From Streptomyces sp. 840.1 (GTDB lineage Bacteria > Actinomycetota > Actinomycetes > Streptomycetales > Streptomycetaceae), in the NCBI RefSeq assembly GCF_003751445.1, contig NZ_RJUU01000002.1, forward strand, positions 1,364,001 to 1,428,000: a DNA stretch of 64,000 nucleotides, given 5' to 3'. Shown here piece after piece: positions 7,809 to 16,559 of the stretch. Each line of letters begins with the position of its first letter. The stretch's first letter is position 1. The position numbers and the translations under genes were made by a program. The notes beneath the pieces were generated by a model. That model ran no database searches, was not told where the DNA came from, and saw nothing but the letters and a program-made list of their open reading frames with translations.

Positions 7809-9446
7809 ATGAGCCACGACGCCGACAGCGCCGCGTCGCCCGGGACGACGACCCGCGTCGAACGGCTCGCGGCCTCCCCGCGACGCCATCCGCGCGCCCT
7901 CGCACCGGGCAATCTGATCCTCACCGTGGTGCTCAGCCTCTTCGGCGCCGTCGTCGGCATGCAGCTGCTCGCCACGCTGGGCATCACGCCCAGCACCTCA
8001 CTGGTCGGGGCGCTCGCCGCGATGACGCTGGCCCGCGTCCCGTTGGCCGTCTTCCGGGGCTACCGCTCGGTGCACGCCCAGAACCTCGCCCAGACCAGCA
8101 TCTCCTCGGCGACGTTCGGCGCCGCGAACAGCCTGTTCCTGCCGATCGGCATCCCGTTCCTGTTCGGGCTGCCCGACATGGTGCTGCCCATGCTGATCGG
8201 GGTGGCCGCCGCGATGCTGGTGGACGCCTGGCTGCTGTACCGCCTCTTCGACACCCCCGCCTTCCCCGCGGACAACCCGTGGCCGCCCGGCATCGCCGCG
8301 GCCGAGGCCATCAAGGCGGGCGACGGGGGCGGCCGCCGTGCCAAGGTGCTCGGGGCCGGTCTGCTGGCCGGGGCGCTCGGATCCGCCCTCTCGCTGCCGA
8401 TGTCGGCCTTCGGCGTCGCCCTGATCGGCGGACTCGGCGCGATGATCGCGTTCGGCGTGGGCCTGCTGACCAGCTCGTATGCGGACAGCCTGACCGGCGT
8501 CGACCTCAACTCGGTCTACCTGCCGCACGGCATGATGATCGGCGCCGGTGTGGTCGCCCTCTTCCAGGTGGGGCGTGTCGTCCTCGACGGCCGTACCGGG
8601 AAGGCGGCCACGACGACCGCCACCGGCCCGGACCCCGGCCGCCGCCCCGGCCGTTCACTGGGCATCGGCGGCGGCGCCTACCTCGTCATCGCCCTGCTGC
8701 TGACCCTGGGCACCGGCATCGCCACCCACATGAGCCCCGGCATGCTGATCGGGTTCATCGTGTACGCGACCGCGGCCGCCTTCGTCCACGAGCTGCTGGT
8801 CGGCATCGCCGCCATGCACGCGGGCTGGTTCCCGGCCTTCGCCGTCGCCCTGATCACCGTCCTGCTCGGCATCCTCATCGGATTCCCGCCGGAGGCTCTC
8901 GTGGTCCTGGCCGGCTTCACCGCCGCCACCGGACCGGCCTTCGCCGACATGGGCTACGACCTCAAGACCGGACACCTGCTGCGCGACGGCGACGGTCCCG
9001 CCTTCGACCTGGAGGGCCGCCGCCAGCAGCTGATCGCGGCCATGATCGGCTTCGGTGTGGCGGTGGTCGTGGTCCTTGTCTCGTACCGGATGTTCTTCGA
9101 CAACGGGAAGGTGCCGCCCATCGACGCGGCCTACGTCGCCGCGATCAAGGCCGGCCCCTCCATGGCGACCGCCCGCGATCTCGCCCTGTGGGCGATTCCC
9201 GGCGCCCTGGTGCAGTTCCTGGGCGGACCGCGCCGCCAGCTCGGCATCCTGCTGGCCACCGGTCTGCTGATCACCACGCCCATGGCGGGCTGGATGGTCG
9301 CGGCCGGCCTGGTCTGCCGGCTGCTGGCGCCGCGGGTGCTCGGCCCGCGCGTGAGAGAAGACCTGGAGGTCTTCGCCGGCGGCGCCATCGCCGGAGACGC
9401 CCTCTACTCCTTCGGCCACGGCGCGTTCGACGCCCTGCGCAAGTAG
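7809..9446 (+). CDS. OPT family oligopeptide/metal-chelate transporter
   Basis: A membrane protein of 545 residues with about a dozen or more hydrophobic segments, recognised as an OPT-family transporter. Family-like features are the PPGIAAAEAIKAG segment, the LPHGMMIGAG loop and the repeated small-residue helices. OPT proteins import oligopeptides or amino-acid-derived chelates. The ATG at 7809 has AGGAG upstream and is preferred to an earlier in-frame ATG at 7764. It is the first gene after the divergent IclR regulator and is followed by the DUF917 gene, so the two are probably one operon that imports and then processes a small molecule such as a hydantoin-like compound (inference). Confidence 0.82.
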   Translation: MSHDADSAASPGTTTRVERLAASPRRHPRALAPGNLILTVVLSLFGAVVGMQLLATLGITPSTSLVGALAAMTLARVPLAVFRGYRSVHAQNLAQTSISSATFGAANSLFLPIGIPFLFGLPDMVLPMLIGVAAAMLVDAWLLYRLFDTPAFPADNPWPPGIAAAEAIKAGDGGGRRAKVLGAGLLAGALGSALSLPMSAFGVALIGGLGAMIAFGVGLLTSSYADSLTGVDLNSVYLPHGMMIGAGVVALFQVGRVVLDGRTGKAATTTATGPDPGRRPGRSLGIGGGAYLVIALLLTLGTGIATHMSPGMLIGFIVYATAAAFVHELLVGIAAMHAGWFPAFAVALITVLLGILIGFPPEALVVLAGFTAATGPAFADMGYDLKTGHLLRDGDGPAFDLEGRRQQLIAAMIGFGVAVVVVLVSYRMFFDNGKVPPIDAAYVAAIKAGPSMATARDLALWAIPGALVQFLGGPRRQLGILLATGLLITTPMAGWMVAAGLVCRLLAPRVLGPRVREDLEVFAGGAIAGDALYSFGHGAFDALRK

Positions 9447-9478
9447 ACGCCCCGCACGAGCGGCGGCCGGCCCGCCCG

Positions 9479-9532
9479 CTCGACCAGCCCCCCCCGCCTC
9501 AGAGAACTCGACCAGCCCCCCACTTCAGAGAA
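9479..9532 (+). repeat. Tandem 26-28 bp duplication between OPT and DUF917 genes
   Basis: Two adjacent copies that begin CTCGACCAGCCCCCC and end TCAGAGAA occupy 9479-9506 and 9507-9532. They differ by a C-run length change and single bases. They lie just before the DUF917 start and fill most of the gap. Confidence 0.7.
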
Positions 9533-9545
9533 GAAGAGAAGAAAC

Positions 9546-10610
9546 GTGAAGCGACAGCTGACCCAGGAAGACATCCGCGCGGCCGTGTACGGCGGCGCCG
9601 TGCTCGGCGGGGGCGGCGGCGGATTCGTCGGGCGCGGGCTGCGCACCGCTGAACTCGCCCTCCAGGTGGGTGCGCCGGAGCTGTGGACCGCCGACGAGTT
9701 CGCGCCCGAGGACCTCACCGCCACCGTCGCCCTGGTGGGTGCGCCCGCCGCGGCCGACCCGCTGGTGCTGCCCACGCATCTGCTGCGCGCCCTGGAGCTG
9801 CTGCGCCGCGACCTGCCGCGCCCGCTCGCCGCGATCCACACGAACGAGAACGGCGCCGAGACCACCATCAACGGCTGGTTCCACTCCGCGATGACCGGCC
9901 TGCCCGTCATCGACCTGGCCTGCAACGGGCGCGCCCACCCCTCCAGCGTGATGGGCGCGATGGGACTTCACCAGGAGGACGGATACCGCTCCGTGCAGGG
10001 CTACGCGGGCGGCAGGCCGCACACGTACGTCGAGGGCGCCGTCGCCGGCGGCCTGGAGGCCACCTCGTCCGTGGTCCGGCGCGCGTCGGTGGAGGCCGGC
10101 GGCTGGGTGGGCGTCGCCCGGAACGCGATCGAGGTCGGTTACGCCACGGCGCACGGCGCGCCAGGCGCGATCGGCTTCGCCATCGGGCTCGGCCACCGCT
10201 TCCTGGCCGAGGGCCCGGCCGGCGCGGCGCTCCACCTGGGCGGCGAGCTCGTCGCCACCGGCACGGTCCGCGAGTACCGCTGCGAACAGCGCGAGGGCCT
10301 GGACGTCGGCGTCGCCGTGCTGGACGACGCCGAGGGCACCACCCTGCACTTCGTCAACGAGTACATGACGCTGGAACTCGGCGGCGAGCGCAGGGCCGCG
10401 TTCCCGGACCTGATCACGACGTTCGACGCCGACGGCGCGCCGCTGGCCTCCGCCGACGTCGCGGTCGGCAGCCGGCTCAGTGTGCTGTACGCGCCGGCCG
10501 AGAACCTGCTCCTCTCGTCGACGATGCACATGCCCGAGGTCTACACCCCGGTCGAGGAACTGCTTGGCTTCTCCTTCGCGCCGGGGGCCAGGACCCCGGC
10601 CCATGCCTGA
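9546..10610 (+). CDS. DUF917 family protein
   Basis: A 354-residue protein of the DUF917 family, related to enzymes that act on thiohydantoin/hydantoin-type compounds. The N-terminus has the family's glycine-rich GGAVLGGGGGGFVGRG loop (residues 15-30), then HTNENGAETTINGW and PVIDLACNGRAHPSS, which are well conserved in the family. The GTG start has only a weak purine-rich leader (GAGAAGAA). It follows the OPT gene by about 100 nt. The reaction is not known for this member; calling it an enzyme of hydantoin-like metabolism is inference from family and neighbours. Confidence 0.8.
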   Translation: MKRQLTQEDIRAAVYGGAVLGGGGGGFVGRGLRTAELALQVGAPELWTADEFAPEDLTATVALVGAPAAADPLVLPTHLLRALELLRRDLPRPLAAIHTNENGAETTINGWFHSAMTGLPVIDLACNGRAHPSSVMGAMGLHQEDGYRSVQGYAGGRPHTYVEGAVAGGLEATSSVVRRASVEAGGWVGVARNAIEVGYATAHGAPGAIGFAIGLGHRFLAEGPAGAALHLGGELVATGTVREYRCEQREGLDVGVAVLDDAEGTTLHFVNEYMTLELGGERRAAFPDLITTFDADGAPLASADVAVGSRLSVLYAPAENLLLSSTMHMPEVYTPVEELLGFSFAPGARTPAHA

Positions 10611-11053
10611 GGCCCGAACCCCGAGCCCTGCGCCCCGAGCCCCGGAACCGTTCCTGGCCCGCCGGCCGCGACGTAGCCACGGAGCGGTGGGCGTGGCGTC
10701 GCACAGGCTCGCGCCGAAGCTCTCGAGTTTCTGCGGGGCTGGGTGCACTCTCTGTGAGCTGAGTCACGGTCAGTGTTTGCTGGATTCGCGCAAATTCACG
10801 CAAAGTGGCGCTCGTGGGGTGTGTGCGCTGGTCGCGGTGGTGCCCCGCGCGTGACGTGGGGCGGCTGGTGACGCCGGATGAGCAAGAGGGAACATCCGTG
10901 CGTCACCGGTTCCGCCGATCCGTCACTTTCTCCGAATTGCCCCTGCACACTTGTTCGTTGCCAGGTGTTGTTGAGAGTGAAGGGCGCACGACCCGCGCAC
11001 TTCCCGGGCTCGATGAAGCGCCCGGCTCTTCGCACGAACAGAGGCTCGCGCCT
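10611..11053. other. Intergenic region, upstream of the sigma cassette
   Basis: About 440 nt with no convincing gene. It has a small perfect inverted repeat GGAACCGTTCC soon after the DUF917 stop, a duplicated CCCCGAGCCC, and a somewhat less GC-rich stretch near 10750-10800 (GTTTGCTGGATTCGCGCAAA) that may hold a promoter for the next operon. No consensus box is clear. Confidence 0.4.
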
Positions 11054-11215
11054 GTGACGATCCACCTCGTAGGTGACCTGATGATCCTGGCGGTCACGAT
11101 CCGCGTCTTCGGCAAGGACGCCCGCACCCTGCTGCGCCATCTGGCGGCCGCAGGAGTCCAGGCCGGGGTGAGCGAGTTGAACCGCCGTCCCCGCGACGGG
11201 AAGGAAGGCCGGTGA
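11054..11215 (+). CDS. Small 53-residue ORF coupled to a sigma factor
   Basis: A short frame starting GTG, coding for a helical protein (TIHLVGDLMILAVTIRVFGK ... TLLRHLAAAGVQAG) whose stop overlaps the GTG of the sigma-factor gene (GTGA). GAGG lies 9 nt before its start. The overlap suggests translational coupling. I do not recognise a family; a small regulator of the sigma factor or a leader peptide are both possible. Confidence 0.55.
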   Translation: MTIHLVGDLMILAVTIRVFGKDARTLLRHLAAAGVQAGVSELNRRPRDGKEGR

Positions 11216-11781
11216 CCGAAAACCGAAGCCGCACCCGTCCGGACACCGATCCGATGACGCAGCAGTTCCCCGACCTCTCCTTCACCGCCTTCCACCAGAT
11301 GAACCGTCCGCGCTACGTTCACTACGCCGAGACCTTCCTGCACAACCGCCACGATGCCGAGGAAGCCATCGACAGCGCCTTCGAGCAGCTTCTGCGCACC
11401 TGGGACAAGGTCCTGCTCGTCGAGAACCCGGCCGGTTACGCGTGGACCGTCATGCGCAACAAGGTCAACGACCACAGCCGCGCCCGCAGGCGCCGGCCCC
11501 CGCTCCTGGACGAGGAGGCCTTCAACACCGTCGCCCTGCGCGACGCCGTCGACCCGTACGGACAGATCACCGAGTCCCTCGCCCTCATGAGGGCCATGCG
11601 GCAGCTCACCGAGCGGCAGCTCGACGTCATGGTGATGACCTGCCTCCACGGGCTGAACGCACCCGAAGTGGCCGACGTACTCGGCATCACCAGCGCCACC
11701 GTCCGCTCCACGGTCCGGCACGCCACGCGCCGGCTGCGGGACATCCTGGGACCGGACCGCGCCATGGAAGGGCGACGATGA
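11212..11781 (+). CDS. ECF-like RNA polymerase sigma factor
   Basis: A 189-residue sigma-70 family protein of ECF type. Region 2 is seen at about residues 25-85 (HYAETFLHNRHDAEEAIDSA, then TWDKVLL and a WTVMRNKVNDHSR stretch), and region 4 at about 125-180 (LTERQLDVMVMTCLHGL, then the helix-turn-helix APEVADVLGITSATVRSTV). It overlaps the small ORF upstream and the gene downstream by 4 nt each (GTGA, ATGA), so all three are probably translated together. No classical anti-sigma gene is next to it; the downstream Sel1-like protein may take that role or be its target (inference). An in-frame ATG 42 nt further in is a possible alternative start. Confidence 0.85.
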   Translation: MTENRSRTRPDTDPMTQQFPDLSFTAFHQMNRPRYVHYAETFLHNRHDAEEAIDSAFEQLLRTWDKVLLVENPAGYAWTVMRNKVNDHSRARRRRPPLLDEEAFNTVALRDAVDPYGQITESLALMRAMRQLTERQLDVMVMTCLHGLNAPEVADVLGITSATVRSTVRHATRRLRDILGPDRAMEGRR

Positions 11782-12644
11782 CACGCCACATCACGGAGTT
11801 CCTCTCCCGCGCACGCCTCGTCACCACGCCCTACACCCAGGACGACATCAACGCGGCCGAGACCCGCCTGCTCGCCCGCCTCCACACGGCCGGACCGTCC
11901 CCCGCCCCGCCGTCACCAGCCGTTCCCGCGCCGGAGGCGCCCGGCGAGCACGAAGCGGCCCAGAACCTGCAGACCCTCTGCGAAACCGTCGTCACCCGCA
12001 ACACCGCCCTCAGCACCCTGGACGCCTTCCTCACCCCCCAGCTCCCCGAACCCCCGGGCGCACGGGTCCTGGGCTGCATCCTCCAGCTCGCCGAATCCGA
12101 GGAGAACGCCCGCTTCTGGTGGCAGTACGCGGCCGGCGCCGGCGACCCCGCCGCCTCCTACTGCCTCTACCTCCACCACCTCGCACTCGGTGAGTACGGC
12201 GAAGCCCGCTGGTGGTACGAACAGACCGAGCAGATCCAGAGCGCGCCCCCCTCCACCGACGACTCCACCGACGCCGCGCCGGACGTCACCGCCGACGACG
12301 TGCCCGGCGTCGTCACCGACGCGCTCAACGCCGTGACGACCACCGATGCCAGCCTGCTGCCCACGGCGCTGCGCATCCTCGGCGCGCTCAAGACCGAACC
12401 GGCCCCGGTGCCCGCCATGGTCGGGGCCGTGCTGGACTACGTACCGGCGGCCGTCGGGCACATAGACGACTTCGAACTGCCCCTGCCCGCACCCGGATTC
12501 ACCGACCACATCCGAAGCCTCACTGCCAGCAGCGCGCCCGCCCCGGGACGGCCCTCCGTTCGCAACCGGCTCCAGCCCCGCCCCAAGCCCACCCGGCCGC
12601 TCATCGCCGCGGCCCGCCGCGAACCCAAGCGGTGCTGGGGGTAG
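11778..12644 (+). CDS. Sel1-like repeat protein downstream of sigma factor
   Basis: A 288-residue protein with no clear enzyme motif. Its centre has a Sel1/TPR-like helical pair (ARFWWQYAAGAGDPAASYCL, then HHLALGEYGEARWWYEQ), preceded by a Pro/Ala-rich stretch (about residues 38-60) and followed by an acidic linker rich in Asp and Thr and a basic C-terminus (RLQPRPKPTRP). The start overlaps the sigma-factor stop (ATGA), so it is made with it. No transmembrane segment is seen, so it is not a membrane anti-sigma factor. It may be a soluble partner of the sigma factor. Confidence 0.72.
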   Translation: MTRHITEFLSRARLVTTPYTQDDINAAETRLLARLHTAGPSPAPPSPAVPAPEAPGEHEAAQNLQTLCETVVTRNTALSTLDAFLTPQLPEPPGARVLGCILQLAESEENARFWWQYAAGAGDPAASYCLYLHHLALGEYGEARWWYEQTEQIQSAPPSTDDSTDAAPDVTADDVPGVVTDALNAVTTTDASLLPTALRILGALKTEPAPVPAMVGAVLDYVPAAVGHIDDFELPLPAPGFTDHIRSLTASSAPAPGRPSVRNRLQPRPKPTRPLIAAARREPKRCWG

Positions 12645-12646
12645 GG

Positions 12647-12661
12647 GCAGGCAGAGCCTGC
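12647..12661. terminator. Small hairpin between convergent genes
   Basis: GCAGGC-AGA-GCCTGC, a 6-bp stem just after the Sel1-like gene and facing the PfkB gene. Weak but well placed. Confidence 0.35.
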
Positions 12662-12696
12662 GCGGCACCCGCCTCCGGCCCGCGCCGGCCCCCGCG

Positions 12697-13635
12697 TCAG
12701 CGGCCGGTCCCGCCGAGCGCCGAGGCGAGTTCCGCCGCGTCGGGCGGGTTGGCGCCGGCCCTCGCGACGGTCACGGCCGCCGAGGCCGCCGCATGGCGCA
12801 GGACGTCGGTGACCGTGGCCCGGTCCACCGAACGGAGCCGCTCCCGCCCGTCCGCACCGAGCAGCCCGTGCGCGTCGAGCGCGTGCAGAGTGCCCGACAT
12901 GAACGCGTCCCCGGCCCCCACCGTGTCCACGATGTCGACGGGCGGTGCGCCGACCGGCACCCGGCCGTCGGGCAGCACCGCCAGGGCCCCGTCGCCGCCC
13001 CGGGTGACCAGCACGAGGGCCGGGCCGGTGGCGAGCCACCGCTCGGCGACCCGCTCCGGGGCCTGGCCCGGGTACAGCCATTCCAGGTCCTCGTCGCTGG
13101 CCTTGACCACATCGCTGAGCGCGACACAGCTCTCGACCCTGCGCACGGCGGCCTCGTGGTCCCCCATCAGCTCCGGGCGCACGTTGGGGTCGTAGCTGAC
13201 GGTCGCCGCGGCGCGCAGCGAGTCGACGGCGGCGACGACACCGGTCGCGCCCGGCTCCATCACGGCCGCGACCGAGCCGGTGTGGACGTGCCGGGGCGGC
13301 CGCTCCAGGGCGACCGCGCCGAGCGCCCAGGTGATCTCGAAGGTGTAGGCGGCCCGCCCCGCGCCGTCCAGGCTGACGGCTGCGCACGGGGTCGGTGCCG
13401 TGGCCCCGTCCGTGCGGACCTCGACCCCGGCCCCGGCGAGATGGGCGCGGATCTGCCGCCCGTAGGCGTCCGGGCCGAGCTGGGTGAGCAGGGTGACGCC
13501 GTGTCCGAGCCTGGCCAGGCCGTAGGCGACGTTGGCCGGGCTGCCTCCCGGGTGCACCTGTTCCGCCGCGCCCGGCAGTCGGACGATGTCGGCGACGCAT
13601 TCGCCGATGACCAGCAGGTCGTTGCTGTCGGGCAT
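12697..13635 (-). CDS. PfkB family carbohydrate kinase (fructokinase-like)
   Basis: A 312-residue sugar kinase of the PfkB/ribokinase family that transfers phosphate from ATP to a sugar, probably fructose or a relative. The N-terminal substrate motif is GECVADIV ... HPGGSPANVAYGLARLG, and the C-terminal PfkB signature DTVGAGDAFMSGTLHAL (about residues 232-248) carries the catalytic Asp in GAGD. The length is normal. It starts at ATG 13633-13635 and lies 42 nt before the DUF2071 gene on the same strand, but these two need not be functionally linked. No transporter for its sugar is next to it. Confidence 0.87.
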   Translation of the reverse strand: MPDSNDLLVIGECVADIVRLPGAAEQVHPGGSPANVAYGLARLGHGVTLLTQLGPDAYGRQIRAHLAGAGVEVRTDGATAPTPCAAVSLDGAGRAAYTFEITWALGAVALERPPRHVHTGSVAAVMEPGATGVVAAVDSLRAAATVSYDPNVRPELMGDHEAAVRRVESCVALSDVVKASDEDLEWLYPGQAPERVAERWLATGPALVLVTRGGDGALAVLPDGRVPVGAPPVDIVDTVGAGDAFMSGTLHALDAHGLLGADGRERLRSVDRATVTDVLRHAAASAAVTVARAGANPPDAAELASALGGTGR

Positions 13636-13677
13636 GGGGGTGGGCTCTCCTGGGGTGCGGTGACGTGGCCGGCCGGC

Positions 13678-14430
13678 TCACGGTGTCGGGATTCCCGCCG
13701 GCCGGGCAGGGCGGCCGAGGCGGACCGGCACGCCGGGGGAGTACAGGACGCTGACCGGGGCGTCGCGCGGCGCGGGCAGACCGGCCGCTTCGATGAGGTT
13801 CTCCTGGCAGACGGTCAGCTCGGCGCGGTGCAGCGGCCACCGGGGGTGATGGTTGGGCAGGTGGGCCACGCCGCCGAAGAAGGCGTTGTGCATGCCCCAG
13901 CGTGCCGTGAGGAAGTGCTCCAGCTCCGTGGGCTCCGCGATGCGCTCCCCGACCCGCACCGTGAGCCGGCTGTACGCCCCGCGAGGGCCGGGCAGCCGGC
14001 GCGAGCTGGTGTAGGTGACGGTGTCGCCGGCGACGCGCAGGCCCATGCGGGACCACCGGTACGGCAGCCGGAAGCCGATCCGCCCCATGACCGCCGGGAT
14101 CAGCCGGGCGGCGTCCATCGACAGGAAGACGACTCCGCGCCGCCCGTCCGCGTCGACCGAGTACAGCCGCACGTTGGTCTCGGGGAACGAACCGAGATAC
14201 GGCACGCCGGGCAGCACGAGCCACCCGACCCGATGCATCCGGAACGCGACGAGGCCGACGTAGGTGACTCCCCGGTACGTGTCGGGCACGGTCCCGGCCG
14301 GAAGCAGCCCCGCCACCGCTTCCGGCTCGACGGCCCAGTGGACGAAGCAGAGGTCGAGCCACTGCTGCGTCAACAGCGGGACGCGAATGCGGGCAGGCGC
14401 GTCCGGAGTGATGGGGGAGAGCTTCTTCAC
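13678..14430 (-). CDS. DUF2071 (YqjF-like) protein
   Basis: A 250-residue protein of the DUF2071 family. Recognisable stretches are LLTQQWLDLCFVHWAVEPEA near the N-terminus, GVTYVGLVAFRM and SFPETNVRLYS, then the middle LPYRWSRM and the C-terminal ARWGMHNAFFGG. The molecular role is unknown. I chose the GTG at 14428-14430, since the extra upstream frame has no conserved character. It is on the same strand as, and upstream of, the PfkB kinase. Confidence 0.8.
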   Translation of the reverse strand: MKKLSPITPDAPARIRVPLLTQQWLDLCFVHWAVEPEAVAGLLPAGTVPDTYRGVTYVGLVAFRMHRVGWLVLPGVPYLGSFPETNVRLYSVDADGRRGVVFLSMDAARLIPAVMGRIGFRLPYRWSRMGLRVAGDTVTYTSSRRLPGPRGAYSRLTVRVGERIAEPTELEHFLTARWGMHNAFFGGVAHLPNHHPRWPLHRAELTVCQENLIEAAGLPAPRDAPVSVLYSPGVPVRLGRPARPAGIPTP

Positions 14431-14585
14431 CGGGCCAGCGTGCCACGGGGCGCCGGGTGCTGTGCCACGGCCGGACCGGTGAATCCCCCCTGCGTCAGTT
14501 GATGCGCTCTCGCCGCACGACACATGGCCCGCGCACACCGCCGCTCGTGACGCCCGCTACCGCGGCCCGGACGGGCCGGGGGGCC

Positions 14586-15335
14586 TCAGCCGCCGGTGAG
14601 GGCTTCGCTGAGCAGGGGCAGCAGACGGTCCCAGTGGCGGCGCAGCCCGGAGGCGCTGAAGGCGTCGGTGTCGGACATGGTGAAGCCGTGAGTGGTGCCG
14701 GGGTAGATCTCGCTGGTGTGGCTGACACCTGCGGCGTCCAGCGCCTGCTTGAGCTCGCTGAAGGTCTCGGGCGTCATGTCGCCTTCGGCGAGGCCGAGGT
14801 GGACCTGGGCGGTTACTTCGGCGAAGCGGTGGTGCGGGCTGTCGGGCGCGCCCGTGACCAGGGCGCCGGGGTGGAATCCGGCGACCGCGGCCACCCGGTC
14901 GGGGTGGGCGGCCGCCGTGCGCATCGCGAGCGTACCGCCCATGCAGTAGCCGACCGCGGCCACCGGTCCGGCGCTGACCTCGGGCCGGCCGGTGAGGAAC
15001 TCCAGGTAGGCGTCGGCGTCGCGCAGGGCGCGCTCGCTCGTGTGCGCCTCGATCAGGGGCATCACCTGGGCGAAGATCGCGGGCCGGGCCTCGGCACCGA
15101 TGTGCTCGGGCAGTTCGATCACCGGCGCCGGGCCGTGCCGGTAGAAGATGTTGGGCACGAGCACGTAGTACCCGTGCCCGGCCAGTTCGAGGGCCATCTC
15201 CTCCAGTACCGGCCGCACGCCGAAGGCGTCCGGGTAGAGCAGCACACCCGGGTGCCGCTCGTCGCTGTCGGGAAAGGCGGCGAGGGCGTCGGCCCGGCCG
15301 TCGGCGGTCGGGATCAACAGCGTCTTGGTAGGCAA
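14586..15335 (-). CDS. Dienelactone hydrolase family alpha/beta hydrolase
   Basis: A 249-residue alpha/beta hydrolase of the dienelactone hydrolase family. The nucleophile elbow is GYCMGGT (Cys nucleophile), and the C-terminal catalytic His is in GTTHGFTM. An N-terminal HPGVLLYPDAFGVRPV segment is also typical. These enzymes open lactones or cleave esters in aromatic breakdown. The ATG is at 15333-15335. The gene is single and lies upstream of an inverted-repeat site that may bind its regulator; no regulator gene is adjacent. Confidence 0.86.
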   Translation of the reverse strand: MPTKTLLIPTADGRADALAAFPDSDERHPGVLLYPDAFGVRPVLEEMALELAGHGYYVLVPNIFYRHGPAPVIELPEHIGAEARPAIFAQVMPLIEAHTSERALRDADAYLEFLTGRPEVSAGPVAAVGYCMGGTLAMRTAAAHPDRVAAVAGFHPGALVTGAPDSPHHRFAEVTAQVHLGLAEGDMTPETFSELKQALDAAGVSHTSEIYPGTTHGFTMSDTDAFSASGLRRHWDRLLPLLSEALTGG

Positions 15336-15453
15336 GTTCTTCCTTCCTCGGACCGGCGCACGCGCGCAGTCGGAGGGTGACGGGGTGGTCCATCCGGATC
15401 GGTACCCCTCCTCGCACCGGCCGCAGCCGTAGCCGATCCGCGGGGCGAGGACC

Positions 15454-15482
15454 TGAACCCGATGGTTCGGGCAGCTGGTTCA
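15454..15482. promoter_or_regulatory. Inverted-repeat site upstream of dienelactone hydrolase
   Basis: GAACC-CGAT-GGTTC (15455-15468) is a perfect inverted repeat, and the outer TGAACC (15454-15459) also pairs with GGTTCA (15477-15482). It lies in the 390-nt gap between the divergent hydrolase and PPOX-like genes. It is a candidate repressor site; the rest of this gap shows no gene. Confidence 0.4.
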
Positions 15483-15726
15483 CTATCGCCAGCAAAGTAC
15501 AACCGGTACGCCAGCATATGCAATGACCGCTCCGGGGCGGGGCGGCCCGGCATTTGCTGCCGCGCACTGATGCGAGCGACGTGAACGACCTTCACTGGCC
15601 AGGAGGCTCCGGCCGCTTCCGGGCCGGGAAGCGGCCGAGGGCGGCAGCCGAGGGTCGCCCCGGCTCTTCCGGCGCTGCCGTAACCGGCCAGGAGTGCCCG
15701 CAGGTCCGATCGTTAGGGTCAGCGGC

Positions 15727-16386
15727 ATGACGACATCCCCTGCCGATAGCGCCTTCGACTCGCTCCGTCTCGACGCGGTGCAGGACCGGGACGCGCTGCG
15801 CCGGGCGTACGCACTCCCCAGCGAGGCGGCCGTACGCAAGCAGATGAGCGAACTCACCGACAAAGCGCGTCAGTTGATCGGATGCGCGTCGCTGGTCCTC
15901 ATCGCCAGCGCGGACGCCGACGGCAACTGCGATGTTTCGCCGCGCGGCGGACCCGCCGGATTCGTCACCGTCCTGGACCAGCGGACGGTGGCCATCCCGG
16001 ACGCGACCGGAAACAAGCGGCTGGACACCCTGCAGAACGTCATCGCCACCGGGCGGGCCGGCCTGCTGTTCGTCATCCCCGGGCGGACGACCACCCTGCG
16101 GGTGAACGGCCGGGCCGTCGTCTCCACCCGCCCGGAACTGCTGTCACGGCTGACCGCCGTGGGAAAGCCGCCGGCCAGCGCGCTGGTGCTGGGGATCGAC
16201 GAGGTCTACCCGCACTGCCCCAAATCGCTTCTGCGCAGCGCGGCGTGGAAGCCGGAGCAGTGGCTGCCGGCGGACGCTCAGCCGGACTCGGCAGAGGTGA
16301 CGCTGGCCCAACTGCGGATGCCGGAGCTCACGATCGCCGACATCGAGCAGGCGGAGGCGGACTCGCTGAAGTACCGGTACGAGTGA
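15727..16386 (+). CDS. PPOX-like flavin-dependent protein
   Basis: A 219-residue split-beta-barrel protein of the pyridoxamine 5-phosphate oxidase-like family, probably FMN- or F420-binding. Seen: the barrel strands SLVLIASADADGNCDVSPRG, the GFVTVLDQRTVAIPD stretch, the NKRLDTLQNVIATGRAGLLF segment and a C-terminal CPKSLLRSAAW motif found in this subgroup. The substrate is unknown. The ATG at 15727 follows a TAGGGT box (15714-15719) by 7 nt and lacks a ribosome site, so it is probably leaderless. It is followed by a 170-nt gap and a methyltransferase gene. Confidence 0.82.
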   Translation: MTTSPADSAFDSLRLDAVQDRDALRRAYALPSEAAVRKQMSELTDKARQLIGCASLVLIASADADGNCDVSPRGGPAGFVTVLDQRTVAIPDATGNKRLDTLQNVIATGRAGLLFVIPGRTTTLRVNGRAVVSTRPELLSRLTAVGKPPASALVLGIDEVYPHCPKSLLRSAAWKPEQWLPADAQPDSAEVTLAQLRMPELTIADIEQAEADSLKYRYE

Positions 16387-16559
16387 CGGACCGGCCCCGT
16401 AGTGGATCACCGGCCTGCCGAACTCCCGGTCCGGCGCGGGCCGGCACCGACCGGATCCAAGTCGCACGGGCTGCCGGTAACCAGCGGTGGATCACGGAGG
16501 TACGGTGTCCCGTACTTGAGTTCGAGCTGGCTGTGGCGGCCGCACGAGGAGACGACACG

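Noticed and set aside
7620..7996. A longer N-terminus for the IclR protein
   Set aside because: The extra frame covers the AT-rich divergent promoter region and has no IclR-like content; GTG 7591 has a proper ribosome site.
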